Below, piece by piece: positions 15,520 to 24,948 of a stretch of 64,000 nt of DNA (within the stretch, counting starts at the first letter, position 1; the number at the start of each line of letters is the position of its first letter). The stretch is taken from the NCBI GenBank assembly GCA_965217565.1, contig CBDCIS010000010.1, forward strand, positions 62,001 through 126,000, in the 5' to 3' direction. The position numbers were made by a program, and so were the translations under genes. Origin of the DNA: CBDCIS01 sp965217565. Lineage in GTDB: Bacteria; Chloroflexota; Dehalococcoidia; Lucifugimonadales; CATOSD01. Below the pieces are notes generated by a model. It saw only the letters and a list, made by a program, of their open reading frames with translations, was not told the origin of the DNA and ran no database searches.

Positions 15520-18108
15520 TCACGGGGCGCCGCTCTTGGCTTGCTTTTGCAGTTCGTAGAGCTTGTTTAGGGCCTCTATGGGAGTCATGGAGGCCAGGTC
15601 CAACGCCAGCAGCTCTTCAAGAGCGGCGGGCTTGGACGTTAGCAGCGAGAGTTGCTCCGGCGCAGGCTTTCTGACGCGCCTTCCGGGGCGGGCAGCGGCG
15701 GGCGCGGCCTGGTCTGCGCCCTCCAACTCTTTCAGAACCTCCCACGCCCTGTTGACGACGCCTCCGGGGAGTCCCGCTATGCGCGCGACGTGCACGCCAT
15801 AGCTCCTGTCCGCGCCGCCCGGGACGATGCGGCGGAGGAACACGACGTTGCCGCGGTCTTCGGACACGGCCACGTTGAAGTTTCTGACGCGGGGCAGAGT
15901 GTCGGCCAACTGCGTCAGCTCGTGGTAGTGGGTGGCGAACAGGGTCTTGCAGCCCAGCCGCGGATGATTGTGGATGAACTCGGCTACGGCGCGGGCGATG
16001 GCGAGGCCGTCGTAGGTGCTTGTGCCGCGCCCAATCTCGTCTAGGATGATGAACGAGCGCGGCGTGGCGTGATTCAGAATCGAAGCGGTTTCCAGCATTT
16101 CCACCATGAACGTTGACTGCCCCACGGACAGGTCGTCCTGGAGTCCCACGCGGGTGAATATCCTGTCCACCAGCCCGATGGTGGCCGACTCCGCCGGCAC
16201 GAAGCTGCCTATCTGCGCCATCAGCGCGATTATGGCTCCCTGGCGGATATAGGTCGATTTGCCCGCCATATTGGGGCCGGTGAGTATCACCAGCGCGTCG
16301 TCCGCGTTGGAGAGCCGCATGTCGTTGGGGACGAACGCGCCCGCGGGAAGCATCCGCTCCACCACCGGATGGCGTCCCTGCCTTATGTCCAGCGTGTCCC
16401 CGTCGTTGAGTTCCGGCCTGGCGTAACCCTGGCGCGACGCTACGTCCGCCAGCGAGCAGAACACGTCCACGCGAGCGATGGCCCCCGCGCTCTCCAGGAT
16501 TGACGCGGCGGCGTCTCCCACCTGCTGGCAGACTTGCCTGAAGAGCGAATGCTCCAGTTCTCCGAGCCTGTCCTGCGCGTTGAGGATAAGCGACTCGTAC
16601 TCCTTCATCTCAGGCGTGATGTAGCGTTCCCCGCCCACCAGCGTCTGCCGCCTGATGTAGTCGTCCGGCACCTGGGAGAGGTTGGCCTTGCTCACCTCTA
16701 TGTAGTATCCGAAGACCTTGTTGTAGCCTACCTTGAGCGACTTCACGCCGGTTCGCTCCCGCTCCATTTGTTCCAGCCTGGCGATGTATTCCTGCGCGTT
16801 TCGGGAGGCGTTCCTGAGGTCGTCAAGGTCAGAGGAGAAGCCGGGCCTGATGACCCTGCCGTCCCCGACAGATGGGGGTGGGTCGTCGTTGATGGCGCTT
16901 CTTATGAGCTTGACGACGTCGTCGTTGTCGCGCATGGCTTCGGCGACCCACGCCACCCGCGAGGCGTCGTCGTCTTCGCCGAGTATGGCCTTTATCTTTG
17001 GCGCGGCCTCCAGGCTGGCGGCCAGGGACACGAGGTCGCGCGGCGTGGCGTTGAAGCCGCGCACGCGGTTCACCAGCCGCTCCACGTCCGACACCGATTC
17101 GAGCAGCAGCGCGACACGCTCCCGCCGCAGGCCGCTCCGGTGCGCCCACACGACGGCCTCCTGGCGTTGGATGAGCCTCGGCAGGTCTAGTAGCGGCTGG
17201 CCGAGCCAGCGTCTCAGCAGCCGGCCTCCCATAGAGGTCTTGGTGCGGTCCAGCACCGAAAAGAGGGACGCGCTCGTCTCTCCCCATCGCCCGCCCTCGA
17301 ATAGCTCGAGGTTCCGCCGCGTCTGGGGGTCGAGCGTCATGTACGACGCGGTGGAGTAGGTGTATAGCGACGTTATCTGGCTGATCGAATCTCTGCGGGT
17401 CCTGCCCAGGTAGTCGATGATGGCCCCCGCGGCCCTGACCGCGAGGGGCAGCCGCTCACAGCCGAAGGCCTCAAGGGATACGACGTCGAAGTGGGTCAGC
17501 AGGGCTTCTCTGGCCCACTCGTGGTGAAAGGCGTCAGGCGGTATCTCGGAGACCGTCACCCCGCCATCGACGGGGAGGGCGTCCTGCCCCTCCGGAGTCA
17601 GCACCTCGGACGGCGTCAGGCGGCTCAACTCCATCGTCAGTTGAGCCAAGGGAAGTTGGCTGCCGGCGAACTCGCTGGTGGTGATGTCCACGTAGGCGAG
17701 GCCCGCCTCATCGCCATCGACCACCACCGAGGCGAGGTAGTTGTTGGCCTTCTGTTGCAGGAGCGAGTCTTCGACTATCGTGCCAGGCGTGACCACGCGC
17801 ACCACTCCCCTGTCCACCAGGCCGCGCGAGGTGGCGGGATCGCTCGTCTGCTCACAGATGGCGACCTTGTAGCCCTTCTTGATAAGTCGCGCGAGGTAGG
17901 AATCCAGGGCATGGTAGGGGATGCCGGCGAGGGGAATCCGTTGGCCGCGTCCCATCTCTCTGGAAGTGAGCGCTATCTCGAGTTCTCTGGAGACAAGGCG
18001 GGCGTCGTCGTCAAAGGTCTCGTAGAAGTCCCCCATGCGGAACAGCAGGATTTCTCCCTCGTGCTCCTTCTTGATGCGCAGGTACTGCCGTCGTGCCGGT
18101 GTGGTCAT
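15520..18108 (-). CDS. mutS: DNA mismatch repair ATPase MutS
   Basis: 862 aa, standard for bacterial MutS. The mismatch-reading motif GDFYE is at residues 26-30. The connector, core and clamp domains are followed by the ABC ATPase with TGPNMAGKST (Walker A), the LSVGQSTFMVEM signature, FIILDEIGRGTSTYDG (Walker B and D-loop) and ATHYHEL. A C-terminal helix-turn-helix/dimer region and short tail (DLASMTPIEALNKLYELQ) complete it. It recognises mismatches after replication and recruits MutL. mutL is not in this window. The ATG start has no close upstream neighbour, and repeat A lies immediately upstream. Confidence 0.98.
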   Translation of the reverse strand: MTTPARRQYLRIKKEHEGEILLFRMGDFYETFDDDARLVSRELEIALTSREMGRGQRIPLAGIPYHALDSYLARLIKKGYKVAICEQTSDPATSRGLVDRGVVRVVTPGTIVEDSLLQQKANNYLASVVVDGDEAGLAYVDITTSEFAGSQLPLAQLTMELSRLTPSEVLTPEGQDALPVDGGVTVSEIPPDAFHHEWAREALLTHFDVVSLEAFGCERLPLAVRAAGAIIDYLGRTRRDSISQITSLYTYSTASYMTLDPQTRRNLELFEGGRWGETSASLFSVLDRTKTSMGGRLLRRWLGQPLLDLPRLIQRQEAVVWAHRSGLRRERVALLLESVSDVERLVNRVRGFNATPRDLVSLAASLEAAPKIKAILGEDDDASRVAWVAEAMRDNDDVVKLIRSAINDDPPPSVGDGRVIRPGFSSDLDDLRNASRNAQEYIARLEQMERERTGVKSLKVGYNKVFGYYIEVSKANLSQVPDDYIRRQTLVGGERYITPEMKEYESLILNAQDRLGELEHSLFRQVCQQVGDAAASILESAGAIARVDVFCSLADVASRQGYARPELNDGDTLDIRQGRHPVVERMLPAGAFVPNDMRLSNADDALVILTGPNMAGKSTYIRQGAIIALMAQIGSFVPAESATIGLVDRIFTRVGLQDDLSVGQSTFMVEMLETASILNHATPRSFIILDEIGRGTSTYDGLAIARAVAEFIHNHPRLGCKTLFATHYHELTQLADTLPRVRNFNVAVSEDRGNVVFLRRIVPGGADRSYGVHVARIAGLPGGVVNRAWEVLKELEGADQAAPAAARPGRRVRKPAPEQLSLLTSKPAALEELLALDLASMTPIEALNKLYELQKQAKSGAP

Positions 18109-18142
18109 GTCCTACCATAAAGAGGGAGCCGCTACCCTAAGC

Positions 18143-18180
18143 CCCTTCCCCCTCGACGGGGGAAGGTTAGGATGGAGGTG
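18143..18180. repeat. Dispersed repeat family A upstream of mutS
   Basis: CCCCTTCCCCCTCGACGGGG followed by a GAAGGTTAGGATGGAGG arm. It forms a short hairpin in the gap between the flavin reductase gene and mutS. Confidence 0.7.
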
Positions 18181-18213
18181 AGCCGCACGGCCGCACGCCG
18201 CGGCCCATCGAGG

Positions 18214-18963
18214 CTAGTCCTCTTTCCAGAAGCGCTCCTCTTTGACCGTGTAGCCCATGGGTTTCATGAGGTCTTTGACGGCCTCTATCATACCGGGGTG
18301 GCCGCAGGCGTAAACTAGCGCCCGTTCCGGCGAGAAGCCGAACTTCTCCACGTACTTTTCTATGAGCGTGTTCACCCGGCCGCTCTCGCCCTTCCAGTCG
18401 CGGTTGTGCGGGTCGCTCGGCCTGCTCACGGTTGGCACGAAGGTAACCAGATCGGGACGCCGCGCCTCGAGTTCACGCAACTCGCCGTCGTAGGCGAACT
18501 CGTCGTGATAGCTCGCGCCCATCAGGATGTAGAAGTGGTGGCCCTGCTGATTGTCGTGAAGGTACTGGCGGAGAAAGCTGACGTAGGGCACGATGCCGGT
18601 GACGGTAGCCACCAGAAGCTGGTCGGGATAGGCCGGATCGAATGTGAAGATTCCCTTAGCCCTTGGCCTGATGGTCATCGAGTCGCCAACGCTGAGCTCC
18701 CATAGCTTTGGCGTCAGCACGCCGCCATCTTCCAGGTGGACCAGTTCCACGAAGAGTTCGAGAGAGTCCTCGTAGGGCGCGGACGATATGGAATAGGCGC
18801 GCTCGATTCCGTCCAGACCGATGGTGCAGTACTGCCCCGCCTTGAAGGTGTACCCCTCGGGCTTCTCTACCCACATCAGCATCAGTTCGGGAGTCAGGTC
18901 TTCTCTCTTCAGCACCCTCACTTCTGAAAGCTTGACCTGGCGCTGTCGTCTTAACGTCGTCAA
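18214..18963 (-). CDS. Ferredoxin/flavodoxin-NADP reductase-like FAD oxidoreductase
   Basis: 250 aa from TTG 18963, which has AGGAGGG eight bases upstream; longer frames would overlap the preceding gene and are not family-like. FAD-binding RAYSISSAP and GQYCTIG, then the NADP half LLVATVTGIVPYVSFLRQYL, and ACGHPGMIEAVKDLM with C-terminal KEERFW, match the FpR-type family. It transfers electrons between NADPH and a ferredoxin or flavodoxin. The conserved GTG of the NADP loop reads VTG, an uncommon Gly to Val change. It is the last gene of a minus-strand series. Confidence 0.85.
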   Translation of the reverse strand: MTTLRRQRQVKLSEVRVLKREDLTPELMLMWVEKPEGYTFKAGQYCTIGLDGIERAYSISSAPYEDSLELFVELVHLEDGGVLTPKLWELSVGDSMTIRPRAKGIFTFDPAYPDQLLVATVTGIVPYVSFLRQYLHDNQQGHHFYILMGASYHDEFAYDGELRELEARRPDLVTFVPTVSRPSDPHNRDWKGESGRVNTLIEKYVEKFGFSPERALVYACGHPGMIEAVKDLMKPMGYTVKEERFWKED

Positions 18964-19042
18964 ATCCAAAACCCTCCTGGGTGTATCTTGCCACCGGTAA
19001 CCACGCCGGTTAAAGCCGGAATGTTGCCCGCAGCGCGCCAAA

Positions 19043-20179
19043 TCAGCGGCGTCGAATCTCCGACGCCAACGTTTCGAGGTTGAATCCCTCTTTCCTGACT
19101 CGCAGGTCGATATAGACCAGCGTGGCCCCGATGCTCGCAAATGGGAAGACCAAGACACTGACTATGCTGGTTATGGCATTCACTATGTACGGGCTCTGAG
19201 GCCCGGAGAAGATTGTCTGCGGGAGGATGGTCACCGGTATGATAATGGCTCCGAATACACCACCTACGATAAGCACGAAGACTAGGCCGATGCCGAATAC
19301 CCGCCACCAACTGCCCCTCACGAGATTGCGGCTGCGTACCAGGCCTGTGAACGGGCCTGTGCCCTCGATGACTATAGCATGGCTTCCGAACGCCCAAATC
19401 ACGAGGAAGTAGCAGAGAATGGGTATCCCGATCAAGACGAACGAGAGGACGAGCGACGCTGTGATCACTATCGCTACGACCATGGCGCTGATAATCAGAA
19501 TAACGGCCAGTTGCAGCGCGTGCCCCAGACAGACGCCCACGTCTATCCGACGGTCAACGTAGTGCTGCGCCACCGCGAATATCGACGCTCCTCCGGCAAT
19601 CAACCCGAGCGCGAACCCAATCAACGAGAATAGTATGTTGGCAACTATCGAGTCTGAGTTCGAGAGAAAGATAGGAATTTGTGGCACGACCGCGATCAAC
19701 ACAAAAACCCAAAGGTTACGTGTGTAGATTCTGAAAGTCTCATGTAGCAGGCCGCCGAGGTCTCTTGTTCGAAGGTCGCCGTCCGCTGGCGTGTATTGAC
19801 GGCTGTCCGGCGGGCCGGACATGAAGACGCCGCAGGAGGCGCAATAGGCGGCCTCCGGCAGATTCTCGCCGCCGCAGTTACGGCAGGTGACGCCTTGCTG
19901 CGGGCGAGGGACATCCGGAGGCGAATCGACCTGCCGAAGGTCCGGCGGCTCCTCTCTCCGCCGCGTCGGTGTGCCACAGGCGGCGCAGTAGCTTGACTCC
20001 GTCCGGACTTCGCCGCCACAGTTCTGGCAGACCAAACCCTCCTCGGACAGAGGGTCCCCTTGTGGCGAATCGTCCTCGACGGCGCCGGGCGGTTCTTCCG
20101 GGCTTGCGGTGGGAACACCGCAGGCGGCGCAATAGCTTGCGTCCGCTGAATTCTCGTGGCCACAATTCTCGCAGGTCAC
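19043..20179 (-). CDS. Membrane protein with three N-terminal zinc ribbons
   Basis: 378 aa, starting at GTG 20179 behind GGAGAGG. Three CxxC-x10-CxxC zinc ribbons occupy residues 3-20, 51-68 and 99-116, separated by acidic/proline linkers (EEPPGAVEDDSP type). The rest is a six-segment membrane domain (about residues 150-365) with GTGPFTGLVRSRNLVRGSWWRVFGI, which resembles the membrane domains of DUF7847/GlpQ-associated proteins. The repeated ribbon modules look internally duplicated. It probably sits in the inner membrane with ribbons in the cytoplasm; its function is unknown. It lies between the FNR-like gene and the NuoG-like gene on one strand. Confidence 0.75.
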   Translation of the reverse strand: MTCENCGHENSADASYCAACGVPTASPEEPPGAVEDDSPQGDPLSEEGLVCQNCGGEVRTESSYCAACGTPTRRREEPPDLRQVDSPPDVPRPQQGVTCRNCGGENLPEAAYCASCGVFMSGPPDSRQYTPADGDLRTRDLGGLLHETFRIYTRNLWVFVLIAVVPQIPIFLSNSDSIVANILFSLIGFALGLIAGGASIFAVAQHYVDRRIDVGVCLGHALQLAVILIISAMVVAIVITASLVLSFVLIGIPILCYFLVIWAFGSHAIVIEGTGPFTGLVRSRNLVRGSWWRVFGIGLVFVLIVGGVFGAIIIPVTILPQTIFSGPQSPYIVNAITSIVSVLVFPFASIGATLVYIDLRVRKEGFNLETLASEIRRR

Positions 20180-20222
20180 GGCCTCTCCGTTAGAGTCTTG
20201 GCTGGCGGCTTTTTCGCCATGA

Positions 20223-23012
20223 CTAATCCGCCGCTGGGGCGACGGCTCGCTGTATGCGGGCTGGCAGCAGGGGCAAGCCTGGCGCCTTCAGCATGGGATC
20301 AGGAAGTTTGCTCCCTTCCAGGTCGGTTATCAGTGCGCCAAACAGGGTTGTCGTCGAGATGACGCCCCTCAGCGGGCTGGAGAGTTGCGCAATACCACTG
20401 ACGACACCCTGCGAGTGCGCGACCTCTATCCACTCGCCATCGGATACCCCTATCTCGCGGGCGTCCTCTTCGTGAAGTTCGATTATCTCGGTTCGCCTGA
20501 GCAGGTTGCGGGAATCCACGAGCTCCACGCCCGCGTCTCGCTCCGGCTGGTGAAGCAGCCGGCCCCTTGCCAGCAGGAACGGGTACGCAGCGTCCTCCCG
20601 CTCCGGCTGCTCGGACAGCGTGAGGGCGCTCAGCCTGGCCCTGGATTCACCGACGACGGGAGGGCCAGGCGAATCCGATTCCGCGCAGGGCCACTGAAGC
20701 CCGCCTGAGCGCAGCCGCTCGTGGGACAGCCCCGCGTATCCGTCAACGAGGTCGCTGATCTCGGCGAAGATAGACTCGGCGCCCTCGTAGGCGAAGCCCG
20801 GCGCGGACATGCGCTCGGCTATCCGGCATATGATTCGCCAGTCGGCTTCCTCCTCGGCCTTCGGGCCAAGCGCGGGGCGCAGCAACTGCACGCGGCGTTC
20901 CATGTTCGTGTAAGTGCCGTCCTTCGTGGCGAAAGTGGCGGAGGGCAGCACGACGTCCGCGAGCTCGGTCAGTTCGTTTGGGAAGGTGTCCTGCACAAGC
21001 AGAAAGTCCAGACATTCCAGCGCGCCGAGGAAGTCCTCCAACTCTCCGTTGGTGAAGTTGGGACTGTCGCCAATCACCTGGAGCGCCCGAATCTCGCCGC
21101 GGCGGATGGCGGCCGCGATGTCTCTTATGCCGATGCCCTCGGTGGTGGGTATGGCGGCGCCCCACGCTTCGCGGAAGCGCTCCGACGCCGCGCTGTCCGA
21201 CAGCGCGGCATAGCCTGGCAGATGTCCCGGCGAGCAGCCCACGTCCTTCGATCCCTGCTCGTTTGCGCCGGAAAAGAGCGGGTAGAGTCCCGTGGAGGCC
21301 TTGCCAAAGTTGCCCGTAATCAGGGCCAGGTTCACAAGCGCCCTCACGCACTCGTCGCGCAGCTCGGGGGCCAGCGTCTCCAGCGCGTACAACACCGCGC
21401 CGGGCGCCTTCGCCGCGAAGAGACGGGCGGCTTCCTGTATGCGCGCCTGCGGAACTCCCGTGGTGCGCTCCACCTTGAGCAGATCGAAACTCCAGATGGC
21501 GCGCCTGAACTCTTCCAGCCCCTCGCATGAGTCGGACACAAAGTCGTGGTCGTCAAGTGATTCGTCCAGAATCACACGGAGCATACCGCCTATGAGCGCG
21601 GTTTCGCTCCCCGGCCTGGGGCGTAGCCATACGTTAGCGTAGCGGGTAAGCTCCGTCTCCCTCTGGTCGATGACGATTAGCGACGCGCCGTTCTTGACCG
21701 CCATCTTGATGGGCACGGCGGCGACGTTCTGCTCCTCTGTGATGTTGCTGGACACGACGAGGAAGCAGGATGAGTTTTCCAGTTCCCAGATGGGGTTGGT
21801 CGCGCCGGAATAGCCCAACATGTCGGCCAGGGGCGGCGTAAGCTCCGGGCGCAGGTTGGACGATACGTCCACGTTGTTGGTCTGCATGACGCTCCTGGCG
21901 AACTTCTGCGCCAGGTAGTTGTCCTCGTTGGTTCCTCGTGGGGACGCTATCAGCGCGAACTGGTCTCCCTTGTGCTGGCCCAGCCGTTCGGCGACCACGT
22001 CCAGCGCGTCGTGCCAGGAAGCCTCTCGCAACTCCCCATCCCGCCTGACGAGGGGCCGCTTGATAAGCTCACGCCGGTTGTTCACGAAGTCCAGCCCGAA
22101 CTTACCCTTGAAGCACGCCTGGCCCCGGTTCGCCTCCGCGTTGCGGTCCGGGATTGCCCTTATCATGCGGTTGCGCTTGTTTATCTCCAGCGTCATCTGG
22201 CAACCGACGGGACAGTGCGGGCAGATGCTGGTGATAGTCTCGACGGCCTTCTCCCACTTGTTATCGCGCTCCACCAGCGCGCCTGTCGGGCAGACGTCTA
22301 TACACGCTCCGCAGAACTCGCAGCCGGACTCCAGCAGCGAGTTGCCCTGCGACGTTCCGATGAGGCTGCGCCCGGAGCGCTGCTGGAGCGTGAGCGCGTC
22401 GTCGCCCCTCACCTCGTCGCACACGCGAACGCAGCGGGCGCAGACGATGCACAGGTTCATATCCATCTCCCAGTACGGGTCCTGGGTAGCGAGCGGCAGA
22501 TGGCGGTTGTTGTAGGTGAGCGGCGTGTCCATCTCCATTTCGAGATGCCTCACCGTGTCCTTCAGTTCGCAGCGCTCGTTCTTGGGGCAGGTGAGACAGC
22601 GGTCGTTGACCGAGACGTGCCGCAGACAGATGCTCGAAGCCGATGGCCCGCACAAGTCGATGCGATGACAGGTCAGGCAGCCGTGCGGATGCTCCGCGAT
22701 GAGAAGCTCCATTATTCCGCGCCGAAGGTCTGTCAATCCTTCGGAATTCGTGGTTACTCTCATGCCGTCCGCCACTGGTGTGGTGCAGGACGCCGGGCTT
22801 CCCGGCAGTGCGCGATACTCGCCGTCCGGTGTCCTCGACTCAGCGGTTACGACGCACATGCGGCACGCGCCGTAGGGCTTCATGCCTGGGTAGTAGCACA
22901 GGTAGGGGATATACATGCCGGCTTCCATGGCGGCCTGTATTATCATCGCGCCGGGCCTGGTCTTGACCTCGACGCCATTGATGGTAATCGTGATTTCGCC
23001 TACTGTCGTCAT
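20223..23012 (-). CDS. NuoG/FdhA-like molybdopterin oxidoreductase subunit lacking formate dehydrogenase catalytic residues
   Basis: 929 aa from ATG 23012 (GGAGA five bases upstream); the longer frame is not family-like. Domains in order: plant-type [2Fe-2S] ferredoxin (CYYPGMKPYGACRMC), NuoG-type His/Cys cluster (HPHGCLTCHRIDLC), an extra CLTCPKNERC, two [4Fe-4S] sites (CIVCARCVRVC; CEFCGACIDVC), a Mo/W-bisMGD [4Fe-4S] site (CPHCPVGC...GQACFKGKFG) and the large oxidoreductase domain. In the NNVD block, the position of the catalytic Sec/Cys is Arg (about residue 388) and the following His is Pro, so formate oxidation is unlikely. It follows nuoF and nuoE on the same strand and probably forms an NAD(H)-linked iron-sulfur module. 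Confidence 0.85.
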   Translation of the reverse strand: MTTVGEITITINGVEVKTRPGAMIIQAAMEAGMYIPYLCYYPGMKPYGACRMCVVTAESRTPDGEYRALPGSPASCTTPVADGMRVTTNSEGLTDLRRGIMELLIAEHPHGCLTCHRIDLCGPSASSICLRHVSVNDRCLTCPKNERCELKDTVRHLEMEMDTPLTYNNRHLPLATQDPYWEMDMNLCIVCARCVRVCDEVRGDDALTLQQRSGRSLIGTSQGNSLLESGCEFCGACIDVCPTGALVERDNKWEKAVETITSICPHCPVGCQMTLEINKRNRMIRAIPDRNAEANRGQACFKGKFGLDFVNNRRELIKRPLVRRDGELREASWHDALDVVAERLGQHKGDQFALIASPRGTNEDNYLAQKFARSVMQTNNVDVSSNLRPELTPPLADMLGYSGATNPIWELENSSCFLVVSSNITEEQNVAAVPIKMAVKNGASLIVIDQRETELTRYANVWLRPRPGSETALIGGMLRVILDESLDDHDFVSDSCEGLEEFRRAIWSFDLLKVERTTGVPQARIQEAARLFAAKAPGAVLYALETLAPELRDECVRALVNLALITGNFGKASTGLYPLFSGANEQGSKDVGCSPGHLPGYAALSDSAASERFREAWGAAIPTTEGIGIRDIAAAIRRGEIRALQVIGDSPNFTNGELEDFLGALECLDFLLVQDTFPNELTELADVVLPSATFATKDGTYTNMERRVQLLRPALGPKAEEEADWRIICRIAERMSAPGFAYEGAESIFAEISDLVDGYAGLSHERLRSGGLQWPCAESDSPGPPVVGESRARLSALTLSEQPEREDAAYPFLLARGRLLHQPERDAGVELVDSRNLLRRTEIIELHEEDAREIGVSDGEWIEVAHSQGVVSGIAQLSSPLRGVISTTTLFGALITDLEGSKLPDPMLKAPGLPLLPARIQRAVAPAAD

Positions 23013-23144
23013 ACGGGTCTCCATTGTTTGCCTGGCGCGCTTGTGCCGCCGTCGTTCCCGCTCTCGCTGGAACCAAGAATCGCGGTTATGCGTTGGCGCG
23101 CCTTCAATTGCGCCGAGCACGTTGGGCCGTCCAGCAACTTATAC

Positions 23145-24878
23145 CTATCCAGGCACGAAGTCCCAGGCGTAGGGCCGCGTGTTTACGGGAGAGAGCATCG
23201 GCCCCAAGCAGCTTCCCGTCGGGCAACGCCGCTCTTCGATGTGGGCTATGAAGTCGGCCTCGAAGTGCGTGAACGCCGACCTGATTGGCCCAAACCCGAG
23301 CTGGCCGTGCCCGCACAGGGAGCTCGCCTCCATCGTCTGCCCAACCTTTCGCATTAGCTCCATGTCACCGGGCAGGCTCTCGCGTCTCGCTATGCGTTCG
23401 ATTATCTCGAGCAGGTGCTCCATCCCCAGCCGGCAGGGGAAACACTTGCCGCAGGACTCGTACTGGCAGAAGGCCACCAAGACGCGGGTGAGGTCAACGG
23501 CGCAGGTGTCCTCGTCGCCCACGATTATGCCGCCCGAGCCGAAGATGGCCCCCGCCGCTCTCATCTCGTCGAAGTCGATGTGGATTTCCATGCTGTCCGC
23601 GCCCAACACGCCACCGAGAGGGCCGCCCGTTTGCAGCAGCTTCAGTTTCTTACCGCCGGGCACGCCGCCGCCCAGGTCGTTTATCACCTCGCCCAGCGTC
23701 ATACCCATAGGGACCTCGTAGAGGCCGGGGTACCTGATATTGCCGTTGAGGCAGGCAATCGCCGTGCCCGTGCTCCTGTTGACGCCGATTGACGAGAACC
23801 ACTCCGCGCCCTTGGAGATTATCTCCGGCGCGTAGGCCAGCGTCTTGACGTTGTTGATGTTGCTGGGCTTACCCCAGACGCCCGACGCTGCCGGGAAGGG
23901 CGGACGGGGCCGCGGCTGGGCGCGCTTGCCCTCGATGGCGTCCATCAGCGCCGTCTCCTCCCCCGAAACGTAGGACTCTCCGGTTAGCGAGACCTCCATC
24001 TCGAAGCTGAACTCGGAGCCGAGGATGTTCTTGCCGAGCAGCCCCAACTCATAGGCCTGCTCTATGGCGCGCTCCGTTCTGGAAATAGGCCCGTCGTGGC
24101 CGTGCCGTATGAACACGAAGCCGTTGGAGGAGCCGGTCGCGTATCCCGCGATGACCATGCCCTCTATCAGCGTGAACGGGTCGCTTTCTAGGATGCCCTT
24201 GTCGTTGTACGCCCCGGGGTCTCCCTCTTCACAGTTGCACAGGATGTACTTGGGCGGGCCCGGCGAGTTCACCAGGAAGCTCCACTTGACCCCTGTGGGG
24301 AACGCCGCGCCCCCGCGCCCTCTTAGTCCAGAGTCGCTCACCTCCTTGATTACCTCGGAAGGTTCCATCGAGAAGAGCGCCTTGTTCAGCCCGGCGTAGC
24401 CGCCGTTGGCGAGGTACTGATGTATATCGTCGAAGGCGATGTTCCCGGCGTTTCGCAGCGCGATACGCTGCTGAAGCCTTATTCCGGGCAATTCGTTGAG
24501 GTCCGGAGCGTCCTGAATCGGCGTTTCCCCGAGGTAGCCGAACGCCTTGCCGGCGGGGATTTTATCGTCGAGGAGGTAAGACCTGATTAGCTCCGGCACG
24601 TCTTCAGGAGTTACGTTGTTGAAGAAGAGACGGGAGCCGCCCGGCTTCATGATGTCCACCAGCGGCTCCGCAAAGCATATGCCGAGGCATCCGACTTCAT
24701 CGACGACGGCCCGCGCGCCGCGCCGGCCTAGCTCGCCCTCGATAGCCCGCAGCACCTCATAGGCGCCGGCGGCGTGCCCGCACATGGCCGTGCCCACTCT
24801 GATCCAGGGGCTGTCACCGGCGACTAACGCCTGCCAGCGCAGGTCGGCTTCCGCTTTCAGTTCCTCGTAAGTCGGCAT
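23145..24878 (-). CDS. nuoF: NADH-binding flavoprotein subunit, NuoF/HndC-like
   Basis: 577 aa, longer than plain NuoF because of an N-terminal thioredoxin-like [2Fe-2S] domain (Cys33, Cys64, Cys68; AMCGHAAGA and GCLGIC). It is followed by the FMN/NADH domain (GLRGRGGAAFPTGVKW, EEGDPGAYND, TYVSGEETAL-type SYVSGEETALMDAIEG), an SLBB domain and the C-terminal [4Fe-4S] site (ESCGKCFPCRLG ... SLCGHGQLG). This layout is that of HndC/HoxF-type proteins. It exchanges electrons between NAD(H) and Fe-S clusters. It lies between nuoE and the NuoG/FdhA-like gene, in the order E-F-G. Confidence 0.93.
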   Translation of the reverse strand: MPTYEELKAEADLRWQALVAGDSPWIRVGTAMCGHAAGAYEVLRAIEGELGRRGARAVVDEVGCLGICFAEPLVDIMKPGGSRLFFNNVTPEDVPELIRSYLLDDKIPAGKAFGYLGETPIQDAPDLNELPGIRLQQRIALRNAGNIAFDDIHQYLANGGYAGLNKALFSMEPSEVIKEVSDSGLRGRGGAAFPTGVKWSFLVNSPGPPKYILCNCEEGDPGAYNDKGILESDPFTLIEGMVIAGYATGSSNGFVFIRHGHDGPISRTERAIEQAYELGLLGKNILGSEFSFEMEVSLTGESYVSGEETALMDAIEGKRAQPRPRPPFPAASGVWGKPSNINNVKTLAYAPEIISKGAEWFSSIGVNRSTGTAIACLNGNIRYPGLYEVPMGMTLGEVINDLGGGVPGGKKLKLLQTGGPLGGVLGADSMEIHIDFDEMRAAGAIFGSGGIIVGDEDTCAVDLTRVLVAFCQYESCGKCFPCRLGMEHLLEIIERIARRESLPGDMELMRKVGQTMEASSLCGHGQLGFGPIRSAFTHFEADFIAHIEERRCPTGSCLGPMLSPVNTRPYAWDFVPG

Positions 24879-24905
24879 ACCCTAGTTCCATTTGAGCTCG
24901 CGTAA

Positions 24906-24935
24906 CCGTCGTTCCCGCGAAAGCGGGAACACAGA
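24906..24935. repeat. Family B hairpin (TTCCCGCGAAAGCGGGAA)
   Basis: A short perfect hairpin between the NuoE and NuoF genes. The same palindrome family is found at 14738, 15033, 15420, 30370 and 45050. It sits inside the operon and could modulate relative expression. Confidence 0.65.
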
Positions 24936-24948
24936 CAGCGGCTCCTGG

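Noticed and set aside
21972..23357. Long plus-strand frame opposite the NuoG/FdhA-like gene
   Set aside because: Antisense to a gene with unambiguous Fe-S motifs; no recognisable protein.
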